49,635 nucleotides of DNA from Galbitalea sp036491035 (GCA_036491035.1 DASXCU010000103.1:1-49635), one strand, 5' to 3'. Shown: positions 32,819-41,591, counted from the stretch's first letter. Notes: generated from the sequence alone by a model not told the origin. Made by a program: numbers and translations.

Positions 32819-32850
32819 TTAATATATGGTCTGCATTAAGTATTTGGCAA
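32819..32850 (-). promoter_or_regulatory. Promoter with overlapping ROK operator
   Basis: On the minus strand TTGCCA (32850-32845), an 18-nt spacer, then TATATT (32826-32821) form a good housekeeping-type promoter 23 bp before the ROK start. The inverted repeat TTAAT-N11-ATTAA (32819-32839) covers the -10 and spacer. The stretch is strikingly AT-rich for this genome, fitting an operator for the ROK protein encoded immediately downstream. Confidence 0.65.
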
Positions 32851-32935
32851 GTGTTTTTTTCGAGATATGAAGACGCCCGTGCCCCGCCAGCATCCTCGCG
32901 GAGCGGCAAATCGCTATAAGTGCGAGAATTCGGCC

Positions 32936-33871
32936 GTGACCGAACATCGCCGGATGCTGCTCGACACCGCCGCCCTGTACTTCCGCGCCTTCCACGGCGT
33001 CCCGGACACTGTTCGCTCGCCGGGCGGCGAGCCCGTCAACGCGGTCCGCGGTTTGCTGGACATCATCGCGCGACTCGTCACCGAGTTCACACCGACCGAG
33101 CTGGTCGCCTGTTGGGACGACGACTGGCGCCCCCAATGGCGGGTTGCCCTTATCCCCTCCTACAAGGCCCAGCGCGTGGCAACCGAGACGAAGGCCGGTT
33201 CGGTGGAGGAGGTGCCGGACCTGCTTACCTCGCAGGTGCCGGTCATCCGAAACGTCCTGGATGCTCTCGGAATCCCCATCGTGGGTGCGCAGGACCACGA
33301 GGCCGACGACGTGATCGGCACACTGGCCCACCGATCCCGCATCCCCGTCGACGTGGTCACCGGCGATCGCGATCTCTTCCAGGTCGTGGATGACTCCCGG
33401 AATGTGCGCGTCATCTACACCGGGCGTGGAATGTCGAACCTGGAGATCCTGACGGACTCCGCGCTGAAGGCGAAGTACGGCATTACACCCGGGCAGTACG
33501 CGGACTTCGCCGTGATGCGGGGCGATCCCTCGGACGGGCTTCCCGGCGTTGCGGGAGTTGGCGAGAAGACCGCCGTTTCCCTGCTGGAGCGCTGGGGCGA
33601 CCTCGACGGCATTGTGGCCGCGGCCGGGGACGACTCAACCATGATGGCGGCGACGGTCCGTTCGAAGATCCTCTCGGCTGCCGACTACCTCGCGGTCGCC
33701 CCGAAGGTGGTCGAGGTGGTGCGAGATCTCGAGCTACCGGAGTTCGACGCACTCATCCGCCCGCGCACGAGCGAGCAGTCCGACGCCGTCGACCGTCTTT
33801 CGGAGAGGTGGGGGCTCGGCGGATCACTCCAGCGAGTATGTCGAGCCCTGGATTCGATGTCCGGCTCGTAA
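32936..33871 (+). CDS. Stand-alone 5'-3' exonuclease (FEN/Pol I N-domain type)
   Basis: A roughly 311-residue structure-specific nuclease related to the N-terminal domain of DNA polymerase I and lacking any polymerase domain, as in many actinomycetes. Metal-binding acidic residues lie in DTAALYF (near the start), DHEADDVIG, VTGDRDLFQ and GDPSDGLPG. The helix-hairpin-helix GVAGVGEKTA follows. It removes 5' flaps and RNA primers during repair and replication. The GTG at 32936 is favoured: TATAAG lies 15 bases upstream and homologues begin near the RMLLDTAALYF strand. An in-frame ATG at 32867 would add 23 residues and another at 32954 would remove six. Confidence 0.9.
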   Translation: MTEHRRMLLDTAALYFRAFHGVPDTVRSPGGEPVNAVRGLLDIIARLVTEFTPTELVACWDDDWRPQWRVALIPSYKAQRVATETKAGSVEEVPDLLTSQVPVIRNVLDALGIPIVGAQDHEADDVIGTLAHRSRIPVDVVTGDRDLFQVVDDSRNVRVIYTGRGMSNLEILTDSALKAKYGITPGQYADFAVMRGDPSDGLPGVAGVGEKTAVSLLERWGDLDGIVAAAGDDSTMMAATVRSKILSAADYLAVAPKVVEVVRDLELPEFDALIRPRTSEQSDAVDRLSERWGLGGSLQRVCRALDSMSGS

Positions 33872-33892
33872 GCGAGCGTGCCGCGGCTGCGG

Positions 33893-34918
33893 CTAAGCGG
33901 CGGAACGCTGGGACGACGGACGACGACGCATGGTCGGGTCGCCGACTTCGGGCCCGCGGTAGAGCATGTCCATCGCCCCGATGTTTTCGCCGGGCGGCGC
34001 GATCTGGTCAATGCGATCGAGAACCTCGTCTGTCAGCGCGACGTCCACCCCGGCCAGGGTGTCTTCCAGTTGCTCCATCGTCCGCGGACCGGCAATTGCC
34101 GAAGTGACTCCTGGATGGGCAATCGCGAACGCCATGGCGAGGTGGGTTAGTTTGATGCCGACTTCGTCCGATAGTGCGACGAGTTCCTCGACTGCCGCGA
34201 GCCGCCTCTCATCCCGGAAGTGGCGCATGCCGGTCCTCGTCGATCGGAAGTTGTCGTTGTCCTGACCCGCCCGGTATCGACCCGTCAGGGTGCCTCCAGC
34301 GAGTGGGCTGTAGACCAGGGTTCCCATGCCGTACCGCTCGATCACGGGCAGAATCTCGCGCTCGATCTCCCGGTCGAGGATCGAATAGTTCGGCTGCTCG
34401 GTTCGGAATCGTTCGAACCCGCGTCGTTCAGACATCCATTGCGCTTCGACGATTTCGGAACCGCGCATCGACGACGTGCCGATCGCGCGGACCTTGCCCT
34501 GGCGGACCAGGTCGCTCAGCGCGGACAGCGTCTCATCGATGTCTGTGTCCGGGTCGGGCCGATGAAGCTGGTACAGGTCGATGTGGTCGGTCTGCAGGTT
34601 GCGGAGCGAGCGCTCGAGGGCTTGCACGATCCAACGACGAGAGGCTCCACGGTGATTGATGTCGTCATCGACCGGACCCCAGAATTTGGTGGCGAGAACG
34701 ACGTCGTCACGGCGTCCCTTAAGCGCCTCACCGACGACTTCTTCGGAGTCGCCGTAGCGGTCCGCGGTGTCCACGAAGTTAATTCCGGCGTCGAGCGCCC
34801 GGTGGATGATGCGGATTCCATCCTGGCGGTCGGGGTTACCCATCGAGCCGAGCATCATGGCGCCGAGCGCATATGGGGTTACTTTGATTCCGGTTTTGCC
34901 AAGCGTTCGATACTGCAT
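33893..34918 (-). CDS. Aldo/keto reductase
   Basis: A 341-residue NADPH-dependent oxidoreductase with a TIM barrel. The catalytic Asp and Tyr are in FVDTADRYG (about residues 48-56), the Lys in VLATKFWG (about 75-82), and the His block in LYQLHRPD (about 113-120). C-terminal AGPRTMEQL binds the cofactor. It reduces carbonyl compounds; substrate unknown. The ATG follows AGGAGATCTCGC. It is divergent from a TetR gene, which is likely to regulate it through the inverted repeat at 34991-35010. Confidence 0.92.
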   Translation of the reverse strand: MQYRTLGKTGIKVTPYALGAMMLGSMGNPDRQDGIRIIHRALDAGINFVDTADRYGDSEEVVGEALKGRRDDVVLATKFWGPVDDDINHRGASRRWIVQALERSLRNLQTDHIDLYQLHRPDPDTDIDETLSALSDLVRQGKVRAIGTSSMRGSEIVEAQWMSERRGFERFRTEQPNYSILDREIEREILPVIERYGMGTLVYSPLAGGTLTGRYRAGQDNDNFRSTRTGMRHFRDERRLAAVEELVALSDEVGIKLTHLAMAFAIAHPGVTSAIAGPRTMEQLEDTLAGVDVALTDEVLDRIDQIAPPGENIGAMDMLYRGPEVGDPTMRRRPSSQRSAA

Positions 34919-34990
34919 GCGAGATCTCCTCTGTTCGATTGACGGGGGAATCGCGCTCGATACCGTATTGTTGGAAGTAAGTGGAACCCT

Positions 34991-35010
34991 CGTCCGATAC
35001 TATACGGACG
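34991..35010. promoter_or_regulatory. Inverted repeat, candidate TetR operator
   Basis: CGTCCG-N8-CGGACG, perfect 6-bp arms around ATACTATA, between the divergent aldo/keto reductase and TetR genes. An odd palindrome ATACCGTAT lies about 30 bp upstream (34959-34968 region). The AT-rich centre could also supply a -10. Confidence 0.55.
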
Positions 35011-35075
35011 ATGGTTCCGGAAAAGCAAGTGGAGGTAGTGACATCGCCCACATCGCGGCCCCTCGACAGCTGCGG

Positions 35076-35633
35076 GTGGATGCCAGGCGCAACGTCGACT
35101 CCCTCCTCGAGGCAGCGAAGGCGCTTTTCCTGACGTCCGGCGTGGATGTCCCCATGAAAGAGATCGCCGATCGCGCGGGCGTCGGAGTGGGCACCCTCTA
35201 TCGCCACTTTGCGCTGCGCTCCGATCTCATCGCGGCGGTATTCGAGCGTGAGATCGACGAGTGCGCCGCCGAGGCGCCGTTGCTCGCGGCGTCCCATCCG
35301 CCCGACGCCGCACTCGAACTGTGGCTGCAGCGCTACACCGGCTTTGTGGCGACCAAGCACGGGCTCGCGGCCGCGCTTCATTCTGGTGACCCGGCATATT
35401 CCACGTTGAGGGAGCGCTTCGAGGAGCGGGTCGGTCCAGCACTACGAATGCTCCTGGACAATGCCATAGCGGCTGGCTTGGTCCACGACGGCGAAGACCC
35501 CCTGGAGCTCCTCGGCGCGGTCGCGAACCTGTGTATTCCGGCGCCAGGCTCGACCGACAACGCCCGCGCGCATCGAATGGTCGCCCTTCTCATGAAGGGC
35601 CTTCGATACGACTCCGGGGTGGCTGGTAGCTAG
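35076..35633 (+). CDS. TetR-family transcriptional regulator
   Basis: A TetR repressor with the HTH DARRNVDSLLEAAKALFLTS, then MKEIADRAGVGVGTLYRHFA near the start, and an effector domain (LELWLQRYTGFVATKHGLAA). The start is problematic. The first in-frame conventional codon at the domain border is the GTG at 35076, giving 185 residues, but it has no ribosome binding site. The GGAGG at 35031-35035 is followed by a GTG in another frame. The reading frame is open far upstream, with in-frame TTG codons at 34968 and 34971, but those precede the likely promoter. It is the only regulator gene close to cluster II and could control either the aldo/keto reductase or that cluster. Confidence 0.8.
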   Translation: MDARRNVDSLLEAAKALFLTSGVDVPMKEIADRAGVGVGTLYRHFALRSDLIAAVFEREIDECAAEAPLLAASHPPDAALELWLQRYTGFVATKHGLAAALHSGDPAYSTLRERFEERVGPALRMLLDNAIAAGLVHDGEDPLELLGAVANLCIPAPGSTDNARAHRMVALLMKGLRYDSGVAGS

Positions 35634-36157
35634 CGCGACCGAGGTTCGAGCAACTGCACCATCACCTGGCTGTCGTAGGTTTTGCCCGGGAAGCGCACAA
35701 AGCCTTCTGGTTGGAATCCCCAGCGCTCGTACATGGAAACGAGATGCGTTGCCGGCACCGCCGTGTCGAGCCCGACACTCGTTACGCCGTTTTGCGCCGC
35801 CCACTCGCACGCCCGCTCGTATAGCGTTCGGGCTACGCCTCTCCCGCGCAGAGATTCCCGCACCGCGATCTGCCCTATCCACGCGCGGCCCGTCACGCGT
35901 GCCACGCCGGTTAGCTCTTGCACGTCGCTCGGCGGTGGAAAGGACATCGTCAGGGTTGCTGCGAGTTCGCCGTCGTGCTCGACGACCCAGCACGCACCGT
36001 CACTCGTGCGCGCCCGCGTCGTCTCAACGTCCTGGGTCGCGGCAGTGAAATTCAATCCGAGATCGCCCCATTCGCGATACGCGTCGTTGAGCAGAGCAGT
36101 CAGCGCCACAGCATCCGTCGGCACATACCGTCGCGGGGCGAGCTCGGGAGTCATCAT
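35630..36157 (-). CDS. GNAT-family N-acetyltransferase
   Basis: A 175-residue acetyl-CoA-dependent acetyltransferase. The acetyl-CoA pyrophosphate-binding loop is SLRGRGVAR (about residues 101-109), preceded by WIGQIAV, with VSMYERWGF typical of the C-terminal motif B. The target is unknown. It converges on the TetR gene with a 4-bp overlap of stops, and lies 22 bp after the hydrolase gene of cluster II, so it may be read through from that operon. Confidence 0.88.
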   Translation of the reverse strand: MMTPELAPRRYVPTDAVALTALLNDAYREWGDLGLNFTAATQDVETTRARTSDGACWVVEHDGELAATLTMSFPPPSDVQELTGVARVTGRAWIGQIAVRESLRGRGVARTLYERACEWAAQNGVTSVGLDTAVPATHLVSMYERWGFQPEGFVRFPGKTYDSQVMVQLLEPRSR

Positions 36158-36179
36158 CAGAACGATACGCCGCGAGGAC

Positions 36180-37091
36180 CTACTGGAGACGGGCGCACCA
36201 CGCGATGGTCGCTGCGAGCACCGCGGGTTTATCGCCCTGAACGGAGTGACCCGAGCCCTCGATAGTCAGGACCGGTGCATGCGGATGCGCGGAGCGAAAG
36301 CGATGGAGGTCCGTGTCCTCCACAAAACCGCTGCGACTGCCCCGCGCCAGCGCGAGTGGAATCGTCAAACCCGCGAGATCGGACCAGAGCTGTTCCGCCA
36401 GCACCGGGTCGAATCCGCGATCGGTTCGAAGGTCGTCATAACGCCAGCGCCACGATCCGTCCGGCAGCTCCTGCGCATTGTTGATCACGCCGCGGCGAGT
36501 TGTCGCTGGAAGGCGCGATGGGCTTGCAGCAATCGCCGTCGCAACCATCTCTTCCAGGCTGCGAAACACCCGGGGACCGTCGATCAGCGCTGCCGCCCCT
36601 CGTATTCCCGCAGCGGTTGTGTCGGCCCGCGGGACGCTTCGCGGCAGAACATCCACGAGCAGAAGTCGACGCACCAGCCCGGGCCGTCCGGTCGCGAGGC
36701 TTATCGCGGTCAAACCGCCGAGCGACATTCCGACAACGAGGTTCGCGTGTGGCGCAAGTCGTTCCACCGCCAGTGCGACCGCTTCGGCATTCGCGGGCGC
36801 CGTGTAGTTGCGATCGTCTCGCCAGGAAGAATGCCCGTGGCCGGGGAGATCTACCGCCAGGGCAGGACGTCCAAGCAGGGAGACGACGAGATCCCACGTG
36901 TGAGCATTTTGACCGCTCCCGTGGATGAAGACGATCTCCGGTGACTCGGTCCCCCATTTGATCGCGCTCAGGGTTCGGTGGTCCGGTAGTCCGACATCGA
37001 CTCGAACGGCGGGCTGGAGAATCGCATCCGGCAAACCGAACTCATCGGCCATGTCGTGGACGGAGTCGAAGTCGTCGACGTGGTCATTCAT
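36180..37091 (-). CDS. Alpha/beta-hydrolase, GMSLGG elbow
   Basis: A 303-residue hydrolase with FIHGSGQNAHTWD (about residues 55-67) at the oxyanion strand, VDLPGHGHSSW (80-90), nucleophile elbow GMSLGG (Ser123) and EGSGHSVQGD bearing the catalytic His near the C-terminus. Its start overlaps the stop of the carboxylesterase as ATGA. It is the last clear member of the minus-strand unit beginning at 41515. It is not closely similar to the hydrolases at 23321 and 41650. Confidence 0.88.
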   Translation of the reverse strand: MNDHVDDFDSVHDMADEFGLPDAILQPAVRVDVGLPDHRTLSAIKWGTESPEIVFIHGSGQNAHTWDLVVSLLGRPALAVDLPGHGHSSWRDDRNYTAPANAEAVALAVERLAPHANLVVGMSLGGLTAISLATGRPGLVRRLLLVDVLPRSVPRADTTAAGIRGAAALIDGPRVFRSLEEMVATAIAASPSRLPATTRRGVINNAQELPDGSWRWRYDDLRTDRGFDPVLAEQLWSDLAGLTIPLALARGSRSGFVEDTDLHRFRSAHPHAPVLTIEGSGHSVQGDKPAVLAATIAWCARLQ

Positions 37092-38593
37092 CCGGGCTGC
37101 GCTGGTCCGTCGCCGACAAGTTCACGGCCCAGATTCTGCACTCGCGGGGACGCGACGCTGTACGGCGGCCAGGGCGCGAGGCCGCGACCATTTGGGTCCC
37201 CCGTCCGTGCGAAGTTAGTGAAGTACGAACTCACGAGGTGAGCGACCTCCGTCCGATCTGTGCGATCACCGGCCAGCCACTCGCGATCGGCGATATCGAA
37301 CACGAAGGGAAGCTCACCCCCGTGAGGAGCCATGTGCTCACCCGGAAACGGCGTATCAGGTGGCATAACGATGTCGTACGAGAACTCATAGTTCCACACC
37401 GCCGGCTGGCTGGACTCGAGCTGCCGTTCGAGCATGAGCGCGGTGCGTTCACGAAGGCCCTGGGTAGTGATTTCGACGAGAAGGTGTCGCGCGTCCGCAT
37501 TGGGTAACCGCTTGGAAAAATCCTCAACCAGCTCTCGAGCCCGCGCATCGGTTTCGACGCCAGGCAGACCCCGAACTCGGCCCACCAATCCGTCGGCGCC
37601 GAGCGCGGCAAATCCCGGATCGGAGTCGTACTTAAACGTGGCGGCATCATCCTTTGCGACGCCGACCAGCATGTCGAGGCCGGCCGCAGACGCGGCGGCG
37701 ACGGGATCGAACGGATGCGCCGGCAGACCCGGTTCACCGACAACCGGGCGAAAACGAAATCCTGCCGCCAGGGCAGTCAGGCGCGAAACGGGCAGCGTAC
37801 GGAGGAGATCGATGTCCTTCGCGGAAAGGTCCGCCGCCTCCAGCAGGCCCCGCGTCGATCCCGTCGCCTCGCTCACGCTCATCGACCTCAGCGTCACGAC
37901 GCCGCTCATGATGATGGAGCGACGAAACAACCCTCGCGCGGAAGGTAACGCCATCAAACAGGCGACCTTCGCGCTCCCACCGGAGTGACCGGCGATCGTC
38001 ACGTTGGACGGGTCCCCACCGAACGACGCGATGTTGTCGCGAACCCACTCCAACGCCAGGCGAAGGTCAAGAAGACCGGCAATGCCGGAATCCGCCCATC
38101 CGGCTCGAGCGTCGGGATCGTGCAGGTAGCCAAGGACTCCGAGCCGGTGGTTGACGGTGACGACCACGACGTCATGATGACGCGCCAGTCCATCCCCGGC
38201 CGTGAGCGGGCTTGAGCCCGAACCCCAGGAGAAACCACCACCGTGCATCCACACGATCACCGGGCGCCGGGCGTCGGGTTCACACGACGCCGTCCACACG
38301 TTCAGCCTCAGGCAATCCTCGCTGAACGGGATCCGCTCGTCGAGGCCTGCATAGACGGACCAGAGCGCTGACGTAGGAAAGTAATCGCGATCCGCGGGGG
38401 TGAGCGTGGGCGGTGAGGACGGTCCAAACCGAACGCACTCAAGCGTCCCGGCCCAGGGCGCGACTGGCGACGGGGGTCTAAAGCGTGCGTCGCCCGACGT
38501 GGGAGCGCCGTACGGTATTCCCCGAAAAACGCTGACGTCGCCCTCCAGGGACCCCGCTATCCGGCCACTGGCGATGTCCACCACTGGTTTCAT
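37088..38593 (-). CDS. Type-B carboxylesterase, GHSGG elbow
   Basis: A 501-residue carboxylesterase-family protein. WMHGGGFSWG oxyanion block (about residues 115-124); elbow GHSGGS (Ser204), another departure from GESAG; SEDCLRLNVWT (about 91-101) is a family landmark. A His-containing segment near the C-terminus (GEHMAPHGGELPFVFDI) supplies the probable catalytic base. The ATG lies nine bases beyond the stop of the dehydrogenase-like gene. By analogy with cluster I it would release the acid substrate or alcohol from an ester before CoA activation. Confidence 0.9.
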   Translation of the reverse strand: MKPVVDIASGRIAGSLEGDVSVFRGIPYGAPTSGDARFRPPSPVAPWAGTLECVRFGPSSPPTLTPADRDYFPTSALWSVYAGLDERIPFSEDCLRLNVWTASCEPDARRPVIVWMHGGGFSWGSGSSPLTAGDGLARHHDVVVVTVNHRLGVLGYLHDPDARAGWADSGIAGLLDLRLALEWVRDNIASFGGDPSNVTIAGHSGGSAKVACLMALPSARGLFRRSIIMSGVVTLRSMSVSEATGSTRGLLEAADLSAKDIDLLRTLPVSRLTALAAGFRFRPVVGEPGLPAHPFDPVAAASAAGLDMLVGVAKDDAATFKYDSDPGFAALGADGLVGRVRGLPGVETDARARELVEDFSKRLPNADARHLLVEITTQGLRERTALMLERQLESSQPAVWNYEFSYDIVMPPDTPFPGEHMAPHGGELPFVFDIADREWLAGDRTDRTEVAHLVSSYFTNFARTGDPNGRGLAPWPPYSVASPRVQNLGRELVGDGPAQPG

Positions 38594-38602
38594 GCCGTCG
38601 CC

Positions 38603-39514
38603 TTACTCGCTCGCGCCGACCGAATCGACAAACGGGCGACCGGTCCATTGTTCCCACAGTCGAGCTACCGCGACGTAGTCTTCGCGCGCCAGTCCGGACG
38701 ACACCGCGATCTCATACGGAACGTGCGCGGCCTGAATGGCAAAGAGTGGGATACCGTGCTTCTGCGCAAGTTCGAGTGCGAGCACGGAGTCCTTTCGGGC
38801 CGCCTCTGTTGGCATGCCGCCTTCGAAGTCTCCGGTCGCGAGTCGCTCCTGTATCCGATGGGTCAGAGGACGGATGAGCCCGGCTTCCGGTCGGGCCAGG
38901 AGGTTGGCGAACACGTCCATCGGCACCCCGGCGGCAGACACCATGGCGATCGCCTCGATCAGGACAACCATTACGGCGTGCGAGACCGCGTTGTTGCCGA
39001 CCTTCGCTGCCATCCCTGTGCCTGGGCGACCGAGCCGAACCTGGTCCGTAGCAATGAGGTCGAGCACCGCGCTCGCCGCGGCTACATCGTCAGGCTCCCC
39101 GCCCACGAGAAGCGTGGACGACCCGCCGGCCATCTGGGCGACGCCCGAGAGGATGGCTGCGTCAACCAGGTGGATGCCCGCTGCGGCGCACAACGCGTGG
39201 CTTGCCTCGACGTCGGACGGATTGACCGTGCTCGTCTCGACGATCACCGAACCGGCGACCATGCTCTCCAGTAGTTCCCGGATGACCGCTCGAGAGATCG
39301 TCGCGTTCGGAAGCGAGAGCACAACGTAGTTGGACCGTTTGCCCAGTTCGGCGACGCTGTCGATGGCGGTCGCGCCAGCCTCGAGCGCGACCGCTTCGCG
39401 TCGGTCCTGGTCCACGTCGAACACGCCGAGATCAACCCGGCCTCCGAGTCTGGTGACGATTGCGGCACCCATGTTTCCGCAACCGCACACTCCGACGACG
39501 AGTTGCTCTGTCAT
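38603..39514 (-). CDS. 3-hydroxyisobutyrate dehydrogenase-like (beta-hydroxyacid) oxidoreductase
   Basis: A 303-residue NAD(P)-dependent enzyme of the beta-hydroxyacid dehydrogenase family. Dinucleotide motif VGVCGCGNMGAAI (about residues 6-18), substrate-binding block near 120, and the catalytic Lys in GMAAKVGNNAV. It could oxidise a hydroxyacid or act as an imine reductase. The ATG follows AAGGAGTAACGG inside the CaiB gene and overlaps its stop as ATGA, indicating translational coupling. Confidence 0.88.
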   Translation of the reverse strand: MTEQLVVGVCGCGNMGAAIVTRLGGRVDLGVFDVDQDRREAVALEAGATAIDSVAELGKRSNYVVLSLPNATISRAVIRELLESMVAGSVIVETSTVNPSDVEASHALCAAAGIHLVDAAILSGVAQMAGGSSTLLVGGEPDDVAAASAVLDLIATDQVRLGRPGTGMAAKVGNNAVSHAVMVVLIEAIAMVSAAGVPMDVFANLLARPEAGLIRPLTHRIQERLATGDFEGGMPTEAARKDSVLALELAQKHGIPLFAIQAAHVPYEIAVSSGLAREDYVAVARLWEQWTGRPFVDSVGASE

Positions 39515-40779
39515 CCGTTACTCCTTGCACCAGTCGGAACTCTCACGGCGATGACTCCATCGTGCGCGAGTTTTTCCAGAGTCGCAGTGTCCACGCCCGC
39601 GAGCTCGCCGAGAACTTCTGCCGTGTGCTGGCCGGCCGCGGGGACCTCCCGCGGTTCCACGAAGCCGTTCGGCACCATCCGAATCGGGCTTCCGACTGTT
39701 CGTACCACCGCGCCCGTGTAGGACGGCACATCCCAAATGAGGTTGCGCGCAATGGCCTGAGCCGAGTCGATGATGTCGAAGGGCGTGGCGACCGGCCCGG
39801 ACGGAACTCCCGCGTTGACGAGCGTCGCCACGGCCTCCTCACGCGTGCGTTCGGCAAGCCAGCTGCGGATGACTCGGCCGAGCTCGCCGTTCATGGCTGT
39901 CGCCCTCGCTGTCCCGGAACCGAGGGATTCGTCCTCACCGAGCTCGGGATGGCCAATGGCAGTGGCGAAACGCAGCCAGACCTTCTCGCCGAGTACGGCA
40001 ATACAGATATAGCCATCACTCGCCTTGAAAACGCCGAAGGGCGCCGTATATGGCAGCGCGCCGGTGGGAAGCACCTCGCGTCCCGTCGTAGCAGACATGG
40101 TGATCGCGTTCTCGTTGAGCGACACCAGCGCGTCAAACATTGCCATGTCGACCCTTGAACCTTTGCCGCTGCGTTCGCGGCGATACAGCGCGAGGCTGAT
40201 CCCCGTCACCGCCATCGAAGCCGGGTAAAGGTCGCCGAGCGGCGCGGACAATCGGATGGGTGGGTCCTCGTCTCGAATTCCGCGACCTACCACGCCCGCC
40301 GAGACCTCCGCCAGGATTGCGAACGCCGGATCCAGCCGGTGAGGGCTCTCCGTCTGGCCATACCCCGAGATGGAGCAGTAGATCAGTCTCGGGGCTATCT
40401 TGCGCACCTCGTCGTAGCCCAGCCCCATCGCCTCGAGAGCCCCCGGTCGATAGTTCTCGACCAGGACGTCCACCTGCGGGAGCATCTGCCGGATCAGGTC
40501 CAGCCCGGTCTCCGTATGAAAATCCACGCAGATGCTGCGCTTGCTCCGATTGAAGCGGTGGAAATATCCGGATGCCGGACCAGTCGGCGTATCAATCTTC
40601 GGATCGAGCGAACGAGTTGCCTCGCCTCCGATTGGCTCGACCTTGATCACGTCTGCACCGGCATCGGCCATCAGCATGGTGGCGTACGGGCCGGCGACGA
40701 AGCGCGTGAAATCGAGGACTCGAATCCCGGTCAGCGGGGGGCTCTCCTCGGCGTTGTCGGCAGAATCACTTTCCGGCAT
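39511..40779 (-). CDS. CaiB/BaiF (class III) CoA transferase
   Basis: A 422-residue class III CoA transferase that moves CoA between carboxylic acids. The N-terminal GIRVLDFTRFVAGPYATMLM and GADVIKVEPIGGEATR segments and the C-terminal GLPYTAPFGVF-like region (GALPYTAPFGVFKASDGY) are family landmarks. The start at 40779 overlaps the crotonase stop by 14 bp; a frame extension to 40827 is possible but adds no recognisable sequence. Together with the ADP-forming synthetase this gives cluster II two alternative ways to make CoA esters. Confidence 0.9.
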   Translation of the reverse strand: MPESDSADNAEESPPLTGIRVLDFTRFVAGPYATMLMADAGADVIKVEPIGGEATRSLDPKIDTPTGPASGYFHRFNRSKRSICVDFHTETGLDLIRQMLPQVDVLVENYRPGALEAMGLGYDEVRKIAPRLIYCSISGYGQTESPHRLDPAFAILAEVSAGVVGRGIRDEDPPIRLSAPLGDLYPASMAVTGISLALYRRERSGKGSRVDMAMFDALVSLNENAITMSATTGREVLPTGALPYTAPFGVFKASDGYICIAVLGEKVWLRFATAIGHPELGEDESLGSGTARATAMNGELGRVIRSWLAERTREEAVATLVNAGVPSGPVATPFDIIDSAQAIARNLIWDVPSYTGAVVRTVGSPIRMVPNGFVEPREVPAAGQHTAEVLGELAGVDTATLEKLAHDGVIAVRVPTGARSNG

Positions 40780-41515
40780 AGACGGGCATCCGGCGTTCGA
40801 GACGAGCCTTGACACCTTCTCGGCCATCCTCGCTGTCGCGCGCGGTGTGGATCATGTGCACGATGCTCTCGTGGTCTGTCTCTTCATAGTCCCGGGCCGC
40901 GAGAGTTGCCTTGACGGCACGCAGCGATAGTGGCGCGTTCTTGGCCAAACGGTCGATTACTCGCTCGGCCGACTCGGTCAGCTCATCCAGCGGCACGGCC
41001 GAGTGAATGACGTGAGCGTCAGCCAGACGGCGTCCGTCAATCGCGTCGCCCAGGAGTTCGATCTCGCGGGCAAAGGCCGGCCCGGCCAGCTCAGCGAGGC
41101 GGCGCGTCAGCGGCCACGGCGGCGCGAGGCCGATCTGCACGAGGGACACCCACAGGCGCGCCTGGTCGGCGGCGATCACGAAGTCGCAGGCGAGCGCGAG
41201 AAATGCTCCTCCCGCGATCGCGTCGCCCTGCATGATTGCCACCACGGGAAGCGGGTAGTTCGAGATCACCTCGCACAGCTCTTCAAGCGGCGGAGCGCCG
41301 AACTCGAGTCGCTCGTTCAGGTCGATGCCCGAACAAAACACGTGACCGACCGTTTGAATGACGGTGACTCGTTCGGTTGCTGGCGGAGTCGCCTCGAAGA
41401 GGCCCTGCAGTTCCGCGAACATGTCGCGGGTGAGGGCGTTGCGCTTCTCCGGGCGATCGATCGTGATCCTTCGGACCGCGCCGTCTCGCTCGAGATCGAC
41501 TTTGATTTCATCCAT
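40766..41515 (-). CDS. Enoyl-CoA hydratase/isomerase (crotonase) family protein
   Basis: A 249-residue crotonase-fold enzyme. The CoA/oxyanion segments HVFCSGIDLNE (about residues 58-68) and GDAIAGGAFLALACDFVIAAD (about 98-118; shown in two parts in the chain) are present. At the positions of the two catalytic glutamates of classical hydratases the sequence reads SLVQIGLAPPWPL, without Glu. It may therefore be an isomerase, hydrolase or carboxyl-acting crotonase rather than a hydratase. The ATG follows AGGAGTCACC. First gene of the unit 41515 to 36180, behind the operator at 41592. Confidence 0.87.
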   Translation of the reverse strand: MDEIKVDLERDGAVRRITIDRPEKRNALTRDMFAELQGLFEATPPATERVTVIQTVGHVFCSGIDLNERLEFGAPPLEELCEVISNYPLPVVAIMQGDAIAGGAFLALACDFVIAADQARLWVSLVQIGLAPPWPLTRRLAELAGPAFAREIELLGDAIDGRRLADAHVIHSAVPLDELTESAERVIDRLAKNAPLSLRAVKATLAARDYEETDHESIVHMIHTARDSEDGREGVKARLERRMPVYAGK

Positions 41516-41591
41516 GGTGACTCCTGACGAGATACGGGCAATGGGCGCTCAACGGCGAGCTCGACCCGGCTTTTGTACTCTAGCAAACTCG

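Noticed and set aside
34991..35010. Inverted repeat before the TetR gene as a third copy of the cluster II operator
   Set aside because: Only about 9 of 16 positions match GTATACTKTCGTRTAC and the half-site spacing differs, so the link between this TetR and cluster II stays unproven.
35011..35134. ATG at 35011 with a GGAGG-GTG downstream as start of the TetR gene
   Set aside because: These starts are in a different frame, which stops at about 35133 and does not enter the TetR domain.
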